The notes: generated by a model not told the origin, from the letters alone. 32,361 nt of DNA from an uncultured Clostridium sp. (GCA_947426525.1 CANEEJ010000013.1:1-32361), one strand, 5' to 3'. Positions 1 through 7,721 are shown, counted from the first letter of the stretch. Made by a program: numbers and translations.

Positions 1-292
1 TTAATATAAATATAGTAGAATGTAAATGAAATTAGTTGTGACAATCCAATACAAGTCATTTTGTTTTAATATAAATATAGTAGAATGTAAATACTATTGT
101 AACAGGAATAGATTTCATTTCGTCATAAGTTTTAATATAAATATAGTAGAATGTAAATGTGGATATATTCTCCCGAAACTAGCTATAATGCTCTGCGTTT
201 TAATATAAATATAGTAGAATGTAAATTATGATTGTGTATTCCATCCTAAAACGATACTTGCTATTTTAATATATATAAATTATATACTATAT
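1..292 (+). CRISPR. CRISPR array, trailer end (type I-B-like repeat)
   Basis: Four copies of a 30-nt repeat (GTTTTAATATAAAT...GAATGTAAAT) lie at 1-27 (first 3 nt cut by the window edge), 63-92, 129-158 and 197-226. Four unrelated spacers follow: 28-62 (35 nt), 93-128 (36), 159-196 (38) and 227-262 (36). A decayed last repeat at 263-292 keeps about 21 of 30 positions, mainly in its first third. A decayed terminal repeat marks the trailer end, so the leader and probably cas genes lie off the left edge. The GTTTTA start and GAATGTAAAT end resemble the repeats of clostridial type I-B arrays (known family; subtype inferred). No cas gene is in the window. Confidence 0.95.
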
Positions 293-320
293 AATAAAGA
301 AAATCAAGAGAGGTGTACAA

Positions 321-587
321 ATGGATAAACGAATTTTAAAAATTAGTTTTAACAAAGCTGGAAGTGGAAGTATTACAAAAAGATTAGCTATTCCTAGCAG
401 GATAGCTTCTGACATGGGGATTACAAAAAATGATAGAGAAGTAGAACTAATTTATAATGACAATAAAAAAGAAATTACAATAAAAAAATTAAACCTTTAT
501 GAAAAAAATATTGATGTTAACGTTACGTCACGTTGTAATAGTATTAACAAAAGAGATAAGACTAGGTTATGCCTAAACATATCGTAA
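321..587 (+). CDS. AbrB/MazE/SpoVT-like DNA-binding protein
   Basis: This 88-residue protein has a swapped-hairpin AbrB-type region at about residues 5-55: ISFNKAGSGS, then a TKRLAIPSRIASDMGI segment, then VELIYNDNKKEITIKK. That is the usual beta-loop-beta order of AbrB/MazE/SpoVT transcription regulators and antitoxins. The start ATG has an AGAGGTG ribosome site 6 nt upstream. It is the first gene after the CRISPR trailer. No toxin-like partner follows directly, so a free-standing regulator is more likely than a MazE antitoxin. The last 30 residues are basic and unlike the family. DNA binding is inferred from the fold; the target is unknown. Confidence 0.7.
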   Translation: MDKRILKISFNKAGSGSITKRLAIPSRIASDMGITKNDREVELIYNDNKKEITIKKLNLYEKNIDVNVTSRCNSINKRDKTRLCLNIS

Positions 588-732
588 GCAATACTTAATC
601 GAAATGTAAAAAAACATAACAACATCTAAGAAAGAAAAAATGAGTGGAGAAGCATAATATAAAAAACTATAAAATTGCAAAATTCGACATAAATTAATAA
701 AAAACTATGTTATACTATTTCAGGTGATACAA

Positions 733-1062
733 ATGATAATAGAAAAAGAATATAGAGGAATGGCATATACAACAAAAGAGCAGGAAGATGATTTGGGATA
801 TTCAGTTATACTTAAATATTATAGAGAAAAAAGACGTCTAATCGATAGAAGTGAAGTATATGCGATGAGTATCAAAATAAAAGTTTTCTATAAAGAAGAT
901 GAAAATTTTGTTGAAGAGTATGAAGAAAGTGCAATAATTTCTACTAATAAAGATATTGCCAATCAAATAATAGAAATTTTTAGAATAAATCAAGTATGTC
1001 CAGAAACTTTGCAAGAAATATATGAAGATTTAAATACAGAAAGAAGAAAAGAACTAGATTAG
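733..1062 (+). CDS. DUF6514 family protein
   Basis: This small acidic protein of 109 residues resembles the DUF6514 family of Firmicutes: a central strand-rich core (YAMSIKIKVFY), then an acidic stretch ending before a C-terminal helix pair with the pattern N-QVCPETLQEIYEDL, comparable to the usual NEVTP-x-x-LxDV-DD. A second family member is at 9588-9911. I chose the ATG at 733 because AGGTG lies 6 nt upstream; the GTG at 724 is part of that ribosome site. The family has no established function. About 145 nt before it hold no gene that I can see. Confidence 0.7.
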   Translation: MIIEKEYRGMAYTTKEQEDDLGYSVILKYYREKRRLIDRSEVYAMSIKIKVFYKEDENFVEEYEESAIISTNKDIANQIIEIFRINQVCPETLQEIYEDLNTERRKELD

Positions 1063-1216
1063 ATGTACTAATCCATCCTTCATTTATTTCATCCATCCTA
1101 TTATCTCCCAGCATTCTTTTGAACCAATTGTTCCAAATTTGGACTATTTAATAAAAAGACAAGCCCCAAACTTTAGAAAGAATGAGGCCAAAAGAAAATC
1201 TATAAAAAATAGACTT

Positions 1217-1459
1217 TTAGAAGTGATACTTCTCAAGAAACAACTCGCGAGCCAACTTAAGAGTTACAGCGCTCTCCATCAAATCCTGATCAACCAATTG
1301 AAAATCATAACCTTGCGTAACAAGCATACCAGCCCTAGCCTTAAGATCATCTAAAATTATTTTGTAGAAAACCCCTTCAGGTAGCCGAAATAATTGAGCA
1401 AGTTCGCAATGATGAGAACACTCCCAACAATTGTAATTACAAGAAGTTGTCAACAGCAT
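1217..1459 (-). CDS. small Cys-rich protein with atypical codon use
   Basis: 80 residues. The N-terminus carries four cysteines in C-x3-C-x2-C-x3-C (CNYNCWECSHHC), suggesting a small metal site. The C-terminal half is helical and ends LARELFLEKYHF. A strong AAGGGAGTG ribosome site sits 7 nt before ATG. Codons such as CTT, AAG, GCT, AGG and CGC are frequent here and rare in neighbours, which suggests transfer. Codon 25 (1385-1387) is an in-frame CGG; reading straight through gives this 80-residue protein, while a +1 shift there would end it at 33 residues. It is therefore one of only two apparent exceptions to the CGG pattern described for the rest of the window. Weak similarity of the C-terminal helices to Spo0E-like phosphatases is speculative. 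Confidence 0.55.
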   Translation of the reverse strand: MLLTTSCNYNCWECSHHCELAQLFRLPEGVFYKIILDDLKARAGMLVTQGYDFQLVDQDLMESAVTLKLARELFLEKYHF

Positions 1460-1530
1460 AAAATAACACTCCCTTACAAAATTATAGTAAAGTAATTATA
1501 ACATAAATTAACATAAAAAGCAAATAACAA

Positions 1531-2739
1531 TCAAAATCCAATAATTTGATTATAAATATTCATAGCATAATTATCTGTCATACCAGAAATAAAAAACAAA
1601 ATAGCCTGGTAAAAATCAGAGCTAGAAGAAGGTGAGAAAAGAACCTTATTCTTAAACTTCGAAGAAGCTCTATCAGGATAATCATAAAAGCTATATAAGA
1701 AATCTGAAAAATCTTTGTACAACTTTGGATAAAATTTTTCTAAACACTTAGCAGAAGAAAAAACATCCTTGCCATCAAAACAAGTCTTCAAAGTATTGTA
1801 GATTTCAGTCAAAACAAGCTCGAAATATCGATTAGAAGGCTTAATTCTATCCGAAAAATAAATATTTTTATAATTAAATTCTTTAACTTTATTAATTAAA
1901 TGAAAAGCCTCATCTGAAAAACATAAGCCATTTTCAGGAGAAGAATTCTCACACAAATCATAAACTAAAAAGTTAATAATATTAGAATTATTCAATGTTT
2001 TATCTTTCATACTATCTTGCAATAAAGCATAAAGTTCATCCAAATGTTCGTCTAAAATACCAAGAGTAATCGCGTCTTGAATATCACGACCAATATAAGA
2101 AATTTTATCAGCTACTTTCACTACACAAGCTTCCCAAGTATAAGGAGCAAATTGATTTGGATGGATGTAAGAGCGTAAATCAATGAATTCATCTCTTGGT
2201 CTAATTCCATTTTCATCAATTTCACCACAATGAGAAATAATACCATCCCTTACTGCATAAGTAAGATTTAAGTTTTGTCTATTTTTTTCACTATCTTCCA
2301 ATAATTCGATACAATCAACAAAATCCAAACCATTCTTTTCATGCCAGAAAGGCATTCCTAAATCATTTTTAGAAAGATTGGATAGAATTCTTTCACCAGC
2401 ATGCCCAAAAGGACTATGCCCTAAATCATGACTAACAGCAATTGCTTTTGTTAATTCTGTATTAAGTCCCAAATAATTGGCAATCGAATAACTAATTGAT
2501 TCAACATGTGTTACATGTTCAATTCTGGTACAAATGTGGTCATTTTCAGGAGAGAAAAATACTTGTGTTTTATGCTTAAGACGCCTATAACTATTGGAAT
2601 GAATAATTCTAGTATAATCTCTTTCGAACTCACTTCGAATATCAGATTTTCGATGATATAAAGGCTCTTTTCTAGAAATAATATTTTCCAATTTAGGATT
2701 ATCAATAGTAGCAGCATAATTTTTAAATAAATTTTTCAT
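1531..2739 (-). CDS. dgt: dGTP triphosphohydrolase-like HD protein
   Basis: 402 residues, the normal size for short dGTPase homologues. The HD metal site is visible: H75/H78 in TRIEHVTHVE, the HD pair H104-D105 in AVSHDLGHSPFGHAGE, and a later conserved Asp in KVADKISYIGRDIQDA. The N-terminal RSEFERDYTRIIHSNSYRRLKHKTQVF block is the family signature. These cytosolic enzymes hydrolyse dNTPs to the nucleoside plus triphosphate and help control dNTP pools, which fits the divergent thymidylate kinase next door. A GAGGTG ribosome site precedes ATG. No in-frame CGG. Substrate preference cannot be told from sequence. Confidence 0.92.
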   Translation of the reverse strand: MKNLFKNYAATIDNPKLENIISRKEPLYHRKSDIRSEFERDYTRIIHSNSYRRLKHKTQVFFSPENDHICTRIEHVTHVESISYSIANYLGLNTELTKAIAVSHDLGHSPFGHAGERILSNLSKNDLGMPFWHEKNGLDFVDCIELLEDSEKNRQNLNLTYAVRDGIISHCGEIDENGIRPRDEFIDLRSYIHPNQFAPYTWEACVVKVADKISYIGRDIQDAITLGILDEHLDELYALLQDSMKDKTLNNSNIINFLVYDLCENSSPENGLCFSDEAFHLINKVKEFNYKNIYFSDRIKPSNRYFELVLTEIYNTLKTCFDGKDVFSSAKCLEKFYPKLYKDFSDFLYSFYDYPDRASSKFKNKVLFSPSSSSDFYQAILFFISGMTDNYAMNIYNQIIGF

Positions 2740-2945
2740 ATTTTCACCTCAAATATACTATATAACAAAATGAAATAAAAGTACAATAGCTTTTAATTCT
2801 TTTTATAAAAAGTTAATGTATTTTTTCTTTATAATTATTTCACTGAATTGTAACTAAAATACTGAAACTTAAATTGAATAAAGGTTGCATTTTATAAATT
2901 AATTTAGTAAAATTTAAAAAGAGAATAGAAAGGAGAAAACAAAGA

Positions 2946-3062
2946 ATGTTTAACTTAGTAAAAGACGAATTTGATGCAAACTCAGACGATATACTAGAAA
3001 GCATTAATAAAATGCTAGCCAATAAAAAAGAAGAAAAGAAAGAAGAGAATGAAGGAGAATAA
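2946..3062 (+). CDS. 38-residue acidic leader protein coupled to tmk
   Basis: A short ORF begins at ATG 2946 after a good AAAGGAG ribosome site (about 10 nt away) and encodes 38 residues: MFNLVKDEFDANSDDILE followed by a very charged Lys/Glu tail. It stops 2 nt before the thymidylate kinase ATG at 3065, and its last codons carry the GGAG ribosome site of that gene. Translational coupling is therefore likely. No known family is recognised. It may be a leader peptide or a small partner protein. Confidence 0.55.
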   Translation: MFNLVKDEFDANSDDILESINKMLANKKEEKKEENEGE

Positions 3063-3064
3063 AA

Positions 3065-3736
3065 ATGGGAAAATTATTTGTAATAGATGGAACCGATGGA
3101 AGTGGAAAACAAACACAATTTGAAAAATTAAAAGAGAGGTTAATCAAAGATGGAATTGATTACAAAATAGTAAGCTTTCCAAATTATGATAGTCCAAGTT
3201 CATCTTTAGTTAAAATGTATTTATCGGGAGAATTTGGAAAAGATGCCAAAAAAATAAGTCCTTATATAGCATCTACCTTCTATGCAGCAGACCGATATGC
3301 GACCTTTCAAGTAGGGTACAAAGAATATTATGAAAATGGAGGCATTATATTAGCAGACCGCTATACAACTGCTAATATGGTACACCAAGCAGGAAAAATA
3401 GAAGATAAAGAAGAAAGAAAAAAATTCTTAGACTGGTTATGGGACTTTGAATTTAATTTATATGGATTACCAGTACCAACAGAAGTATTTTTCTTAAATA
3501 TGCCAGTAGAAAAATCATTAGAACTAATTAAAAATAGAGAAAATAAATTTACACATGACACCAAAAAAGACATACATGAAAGTGATAAAAACCATTTAAT
3601 TGATGCGTATCATGCAGCTTGTGATGTAGCAAAAGATTATAATTGGTATGAAGTACAATGTGTAAAAGAAGATAAAATTAGAACCATAGAAGATATCCAT
3701 GAAGAAATATACGAAGAAATAAAAAAACACATATAA
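3065..3736 (+). CDS. tmk: thymidylate kinase
   Basis: 223 residues. The P-loop is GTDGSGKQTQ at residues 9-18; the DRY motif appears in AADRYATFQ and ADRYTTANMVHQAGK; the lid region lies after VFFLNMPVEKSLELIKNRENK. It phosphorylates dTMP to dTDP in the cytosol. The form with GTDGSGKxTQ and a longer middle section (DWLWDFEFNLYGLPVPTEVFF) is a divergent clade, related to the usual bacterial enzyme but distinct from it. It is co-transcribed with the 38-residue ORF just upstream, whose end supplies its GGAG ribosome site. Confidence 0.92.
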   Translation: MGKLFVIDGTDGSGKQTQFEKLKERLIKDGIDYKIVSFPNYDSPSSSLVKMYLSGEFGKDAKKISPYIASTFYAADRYATFQVGYKEYYENGGIILADRYTTANMVHQAGKIEDKEERKKFLDWLWDFEFNLYGLPVPTEVFFLNMPVEKSLELIKNRENKFTHDTKKDIHESDKNHLIDAYHAACDVAKDYNWYEVQCVKEDKIRTIEDIHEEIYEEIKKHI

Positions 3737-3851
3737 GCAAAAAATAAAGAAAAAAAGAGATAATTCAAGAAAAAATGAGAATAAGACTAAAAGAGAGAAA
3801 CAAAATTGACCCGTAAAGGTAGAATTTGGCAAAAAACAACCCAAAAGAAAT

Positions 3852-3880
3852 TTGGAATATTTAACCAAAAACTGTATAAT
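3852..3880 (+). promoter_or_regulatory. sigma-A promoter for the OLE-like RNA
   Basis: TTGGAA at 3852-3857, a 17-nt spacer, then a perfect TATAAT at 3875-3880. The predicted start is near 3888, just where the structured noncoding region begins. Confidence 0.75.
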
Positions 3881-3887
3881 ATATATC

Positions 3888-4493
3888 GATGGTGCATTAT
3901 TCTAGTCATACAAACTTTACGAGGGTGGGGCTAAAAATCCACTAAAGGGCACATCGTTGAAGTTTCTTGTTTATGCGCGAAATGCCAGTTTTGTGTGTAT
4001 CCAGGGAGTAAAGAGATTAGGGAGATATGTAATGGCATACATAAGAAACCCTGGTTTCGCGGAGGCTTAGATAGCGTTCTAAATAGTAAATAAACAATAA
4101 CAATTTAGTAAACAAAATTTAAGTGAAACCTATGTTGCGTGCCAAGACACAAAATACATAGAGTAGCCTGTCTTGAGTGAAAGTATTGGGATTATCTTAA
4201 AAGAAAATAAAATTTATTTCGGCCAAATCAATTTTATTTTTAGATTATGAAATTGCTTTTGCAAAAAAGACTAGTAAAGAAGAATTTGTATGTTAAGGAA
4301 AACTTCTAGAATGTTTGCTATGAAAAAATAGCTAGGAAAGTCTAGGGATTAAGGTACAGATTTAAGTGGCGATCTGGTGTCTATTAAATCTAATAGATAT
4401 TCCCCTCAAACGGAAACGGCTCTAGCAGTAATGCTAAGCGGGAAATAGAGAAATTCAACCAGACCTAAACTGTAAAATTTACTTAGGCTTTTA
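3888..4493 (+). ncRNA. OLE-like large structured RNA
   Basis: About 606 nt with no convincing ORF, richer in G+C than the surrounding DNA, and full of short blocks that can pair (GGGTGGGGCTA...TCCACT, GCGCGAAATGCC, CCAGGGAG...CCCTGG, AGCGTTCT). It has its own promoter and ends at a stem (CCTAA...TTAGG, 4464-4487) followed by CTTTT. The size matches OLE RNA (about 610 nt), and the next gene encodes a small membrane protein that looks like OapA, the known OLE partner in extremophilic and anaerobic Firmicutes. Conserved blocks were not compared base by base, so the identity rests on size, structure and neighbour. RNase P, tmRNA and group I or II introns do not fit. Confidence 0.7.
4464..4492 (+). 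terminator. terminator-like stem at the end of the OLE-like RNA
   Basis: CCTAA at 4464-4468 pairs with TTAGG near 4483-4487, with an inner GTAAA/TTTAC pairing, followed by CTTTT. The T-run is short, so it could be the last helix of the RNA and not a strong terminator. Confidence 0.45.
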
Positions 4494-4523
4494 CCATCTA
4501 ACAATCGAAAAGAAATGAGATAA

Positions 4524-4650
4524 GAGGGACAGGTCTTAAATGAGACGATTGGGGACAGGTCTTAAGTGTCTCATTTTTATATTTTTAGCAAAACTTATTT
4601 AGACAACAAAAAAATGAGACACTTAAGACCTGTCCCCAATCGTCTCATTT
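4524..4650. repeat. composite GGGGAC-core repeat with 40-bp inverted arms
   Basis: The arms 4538-4577 and 4611-4650 are perfect inverted copies of 40 bp, each itself palindromic at the ends (AATGAGAC...GTCTCATT) around a GGGGACAGGTCTTAA core. A third, partial copy (GAGGGACAGGTCTTAA) lies at 4526-4541. The spacer is 33 nt. It sits between the OLE-like RNA and the OapA-like gene. The same family recurs at 23009-23045 and, more diverged, at 28741-28777. Confidence 0.85.
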
Positions 4651-4678
4651 CTTTAAAAATAAAAAAGGAGAGAAAAAA

Positions 4679-5227
4679 ATGAGTAATAAGCAAGAAAAAG
4701 AAGGGAAAGAAAACTCGAATATCAAATGGTTTATAGAAGTATTTATTATGACATTTATACTATCTATGATATTCTCATACATATCAGCAAATGGTGTATC
4801 ACACCTAAATCTAATATCAGCCATATTAATATTAATACTTGTTATAGGAATTGGAATTTTCTTTGACATTATAGGGGTAGCAGTAACAGTTGCCAATGAA
4901 CATGAATTTCATGCCAAAGCAACGAAAAAAGTAAAAGGATCAAAAGATTCTATCAAGCTTATTAGAAATGCACCCAAAGTAGCTAACATCTGTGCGGACG
5001 TAATTGGAGATATATGTGGTGTACTAAGTGGTGCGATTAGTGCTTTAATTGCTATGAAAATAACAGAACAATTTGACTTAAACTTTGACTTACAATTCTT
5101 ATTAAGTGCTTTAGTAGCAGCCTTAACAGTAGGAGGAAAAGCCTTGGGAAAAGGGATTGCTAACAACAAATCAACAGCAATTGTACATGCAGTCGGAATT
5201 ATTTTAAATAAATTTAGCAGGGATTAG
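4679..5227 (+). CDS. OapA-like (OLE-associated) membrane protein
   Basis: 182 residues with about four predicted membrane segments: near 18-37 (VFIMTFILSMIFSYISA), 43-66 (LISAILILILVIGIGIFF), 108-130 and 137-155. Between segments 2 and 3 is a polar, probably cytosolic stretch VANEHEFHAKATKKVKGSKD with His and Lys residues suited to RNA contact. Size, topology and position directly after a 600-nt structured RNA match OapA, the membrane protein that binds OLE RNA in Firmicutes. The ribosome site is AAGGAGAG. No in-frame CGG. If the RNA is not OLE this would be an unassigned small membrane protein. Confidence 0.7.
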   Translation: MSNKQEKEGKENSNIKWFIEVFIMTFILSMIFSYISANGVSHLNLISAILILILVIGIGIFFDIIGVAVTVANEHEFHAKATKKVKGSKDSIKLIRNAPKVANICADVIGDICGVLSGAISALIAMKITEQFDLNFDLQFLLSALVAALTVGGKALGKGIANNKSTAIVHAVGIILNKFSRD

Positions 5228-5228
5228 A

Positions 5229-5244
5229 GGGACACCCCTAAAAT
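5229..5244. repeat. short GGGAC repeat fragment
   Basis: GAGGGACACCCCTAAAA follows the OapA-like stop codon directly. It shares the GGGAC core of the dispersed repeats but is too short for certainty. Confidence 0.35.
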
Positions 5245-5290
5245 GTATCAAAATTTAAAACCAGGGATAAAATAAAGAAGAGGTGATTTA

Positions 5291-6061
5291 GTGAAAGTAT
5301 TAATTACAGGAGCGTCATCAGGAATTGGAAGAGATATGGCAAGAGTGCTTGCTAGTAAAGGCTATAATTTAGTATTAGTGGCTAGAAATGAAAAAGAATT
5401 AAAAAAGTTAGCACAAGAGCTAGAAGAAAAAAATCAAATTGAAGTAGAAATTATAGCAACGGATTTAGCAGGAGTAGAAAATTGTAAAGAAATCCACAGA
5501 AAAGTAAAAAATGTGGATATCTTAATCAATAATGCAGGATTTGGAGATTGTGGTAATTTTTCTAAAACATCTTTAGAAAAAGAAATTGACATGATTAATA
5601 CGAATATAATAGCGTACCATACTTTAATGAAACTTTATTTAATTGATATGAAAGAAAGAGGAACTGGCAAGATATTAAATGTAGCTTCTATTGCAGGTTT
5701 TATGCCAGGACCGCTCATGTCTACTTATTATGCAACAAAGGCCTATATTGTAAGAATTTCAGAAGGAATACGAGAAGAATTAAAAAAAGAAAAGTCAAAA
5801 GTGCAGATTAGCATTTTATGCCCTGGACCAGTAGAGACTAATTTTAATAAAGTTGCTAATGTGAAGTTTCATTTAAGAGAAGCCAATAGTATGACAGTTG
5901 CCAAATATGCGATTAGAGAATTAGAAAAAGGAAAGTTTTATATTGTTCCTGGAATTGATGTGAAGTTTGCAAAATTAGGGGCTAAAGTAGTTCCTTCTTC
6001 TTGGATTAGTAAAATTACTTACAGAGTGCAAAAGAGAAAGATTGAAGAAAGAAAATCATAG
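5291..6061 (+). CDS. short-chain dehydrogenase/reductase
   Basis: 256 residues. The NAD(P)-binding TGASSGIG motif is at residues 6-13, NNAG follows ILI near residue 80, the catalytic Ser is in NVASIAG, and YYATK supplies the catalytic Tyr and Lys. The C-terminal PGPVETNF segment is typical of the classical DltE/YqjQ-like SDR group. The substrate cannot be inferred. The start is GTG at 5291, chosen because GAGGTGAT lies 5 nt upstream and the Rossmann motif begins right after it. No in-frame CGG codon. Confidence 0.9.
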   Translation: MKVLITGASSGIGRDMARVLASKGYNLVLVARNEKELKKLAQELEEKNQIEVEIIATDLAGVENCKEIHRKVKNVDILINNAGFGDCGNFSKTSLEKEIDMINTNIIAYHTLMKLYLIDMKERGTGKILNVASIAGFMPGPLMSTYYATKAYIVRISEGIREELKKEKSKVQISILCPGPVETNFNKVANVKFHLREANSMTVAKYAIRELEKGKFYIVPGIDVKFAKLGAKVVPSSWISKITYRVQKRKIEERKS

Positions 6062-6067
6062 GAAAGT

Positions 6068-6096
6068 TTGCAAAAATTATGTAAATATGGTATAAT
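6068..6096 (+). promoter_or_regulatory. sigma-A promoter
   Basis: TTGCAA at 6068-6073, a 17-nt spacer and TATAAT at 6091-6096, 45 nt before the small gene that starts at 6141. Confidence 0.75.
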
Positions 6097-6140
6097 AAAA
6101 GTAGCTTTATAACAAAATTGTTTATATGGAGGTAGACACT

Positions 6141-6380
6141 ATGAAAACTACAAAGGTAACGCGGTATGATAAGGACATGGTAAATGTTGACATCATCGAT
6201 GGGAACCAACTCTTAACGCATATTATTTTAGCAAAGAATGGAGACTATCATTCTTCAGGGTTTGTACCAGTTAAGATAGATAAGGAAGGGAAACCTGTTT
6301 TTGATGAGAATGGTAACTTTGTACTTGAAGATGGTCTTTGGGAAATGGCAAAATTTGTTTGGTCCCATATTACCGAGTAG
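6141..6380 (+). CDS. 79-residue protein of unknown function
   Basis: I do not recognise the family. The start at 6141 is chosen because GGAGGT lies 7 nt before it; an ATG at 6126 overlaps that ribosome site. The protein has a two-stranded middle (VPVKIDKEGKPVFDENGNFV) and ends WEMAKFVWSHITE. The gene has its own promoter and a strong terminator. Codon use (GGG, AAG, ATC, CTC) is less AT-biased than in neighbours. Codon 8 (6162-6164) is an in-frame CGG; a +1 shift there would end translation within seven codons, so here CGG appears to be read as Arg, or translation starts after it. This is the second exception to the CGG pattern. Confidence 0.65.
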   Translation: MKTTKVTRYDKDMVNVDIIDGNQLLTHIILAKNGDYHSSGFVPVKIDKEGKPVFDENGNFVLEDGLWEMAKFVWSHITE

Positions 6381-6381
6381 A

Positions 6382-6407
6382 GGAGGGCTTGTAAGCCCTT
6401 CTTTTTA
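6382..6407 (+). terminator. intrinsic terminator
   Basis: GAGGGCTT pairs with AAGCCCTTC around a short loop, followed by TTTTT. It lies immediately after the stop of the 79-residue gene. Confidence 0.85.
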
Positions 6408-6426
6408 TCGTATTAACAAGTTTTTC

Positions 6427-6455
6427 TTGACAAATACAAACAAACATTCTATAAT
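6427..6455 (+). promoter_or_regulatory. consensus promoter of dinB
   Basis: Perfect TTGACA (6427-6432), a 17-nt spacer and perfect TATAAT (6450-6455). The ATG of dinB is only 15 nt after the -10 box, so the leader would be about 8-9 nt and can hold only the weak GGTGA site at 6462-6466. No LexA-type operator was recognised. Confidence 0.85.
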
Positions 6456-6470
6456 GACAATGGTGATACT

Positions 6471-7685
6471 ATGGAAAAACAAATATTACACATAGACGTC
6501 AACAATGCCTTTCTAAGTTGGACAGCAGTAGAAATGTTAAAACAAGGAAGCAAAATTGACATTCGAGAAATACCAGCCATCATAGGAGGAGATGAAACCA
6601 AGAGGTCAGGAATTGTACTAGCCAAAAGCATGAAAGCGAAAGAATGTGGAATTCGAACAGCAGAAACCATATACCAAGCAAAAATAAAATGTCCAGGACT
6701 ACAAATTTTCCAATCGAACTTTAAAATCTATCGAAAATATTCGGACGCCTTATACAATTTACTATTGCAATACACCGATAAAATAGAAAGATTTAGCATT
6801 GACGAATGCTTTTTAGATATGACTAATTATCTTATGAAAGATAATTTATTAAATAAAGCAAAAGAAATCAGCAAAAGAGTAAAAGAAGAATTAGGATTTA
6901 CCGTAAACATAGGAGTAGCTAACAATAAATTACTAGCCAAAATGGCATCTGATTTTACAAAGCCAGACAAAATACACACACTATATCAAGAAGAAATACC
7001 AACTAAAATGTGGCCATTACCGATTTCAGAGCTATTCATGTTAGGAAAGAAAAGTGTACCAAAATTATATAATTTACAAATAAAAACAATTGGAGAATTA
7101 GCCAAAGCAGATAAAAATATGCTAGAAAAGAAATTTGGAAAACATGGAATTATGATGTGGGAATATGCTAATGGAATTGACAATTCAGAAGTAAAATACA
7201 AAAAGGAATTACCAAAAGGAATTGGAAATTCTATCACATTGCCGCAAAATATAACAGACATCAAAAAATTAGAAGAAATCGTATTAGCCTTAACTGAGCA
7301 AGTAACCTATCGACTAAGAAAATATAATTTATTAGCCAACACTGTAAATGTGCAACTAAGAACCAAAAACTTTGAGGACAAATCCCACCAAGGAAAAATG
7401 CTGCTAGCAACAGCATCAACCAAAGAAATCTACCAAAAAGCAAAAGAATTATTAGAGCAAATGTATCAAAAAGGAATGGCAATTAGACTAGTAGGAGTAA
7501 GAGTAGATAATCTAATCCAGAAAGAGGAACAACAAATTTCTCTGTTCAAAAATGAAGAAAATGAAAAACAAGAGAAACTGGACAAAGCAATTGATGCACT
7601 AAAAGAAAAATATGGATATAACACCATTACAAGAGCAGGGAAAATGCAAGTAGGAGACATCCTAAAATTAAAAGACATAGAATAA
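6471..7685 (+). CDS. dinB: DNA polymerase IV (Y family)
   Basis: 404 residues, the usual size. The first catalytic Asp is in HIDVNNAFLSW (D9); the second acidic pair is in SIDECFLDMT (D111-E112). Palm and finger motifs (SGIVLAKS, NIGVANNKLLAKMASDFTKP), a helix-hairpin-helix region (LFMLGKKSVPKLYNLQIKTIGEL) and the little-finger domain follow in order. QISLF near the C-terminus is the expected clamp-binding motif. It performs translesion synthesis with the sliding clamp. The group with a WTAVEML N-terminus is common in clostridia. No in-frame CGG in 404 codons. Confidence 0.95.
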   Translation: MEKQILHIDVNNAFLSWTAVEMLKQGSKIDIREIPAIIGGDETKRSGIVLAKSMKAKECGIRTAETIYQAKIKCPGLQIFQSNFKIYRKYSDALYNLLLQYTDKIERFSIDECFLDMTNYLMKDNLLNKAKEISKRVKEELGFTVNIGVANNKLLAKMASDFTKPDKIHTLYQEEIPTKMWPLPISELFMLGKKSVPKLYNLQIKTIGELAKADKNMLEKKFGKHGIMMWEYANGIDNSEVKYKKELPKGIGNSITLPQNITDIKKLEEIVLALTEQVTYRLRKYNLLANTVNVQLRTKNFEDKSHQGKMLLATASTKEIYQKAKELLEQMYQKGMAIRLVGVRVDNLIQKEEQQISLFKNEENEKQEKLDKAIDALKEKYGYNTITRAGKMQVGDILKLKDIE

Positions 7686-7691
7686 TTTTGA

Positions 7692-7721
7692 ATGATTTTG
7701 GGGACGGAGGAAAAAATCATG
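7692..7721. repeat. GGGGACGGAGG palindrome carrying a start codon
   Basis: ATGATTTT and AAAATCAT arms enclose GGGGACGGAGGAA. The same element recurs at 27856-27884. Here its GGAGG acts as the ribosome site and its last bases form the ATG of the downstream metallopeptidase gene. Confidence 0.75.

Noticed and set aside
26..208. 60-codon ORF in the CRISPR array
   Set aside because: It is composed of CRISPR repeats and spacers.
1139..1354. Plus-strand 71-codon ORF
   Set aside because: It is the shadow of the minus-strand Cys-rich gene, which has the strong ribosome site.
2840..3022. Minus-strand 60-codon ORF
   Set aside because: It is the antisense of the 38-residue leader ORF and tmk upstream region, without a ribosome site.
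3888..4493. RNase P RNA, tmRNA or a self-splicing intron
   Set aside because: The GAGGAAAGTCC core of RNase P, the tRNA-like ends of tmRNA and intron core motifs were not found.
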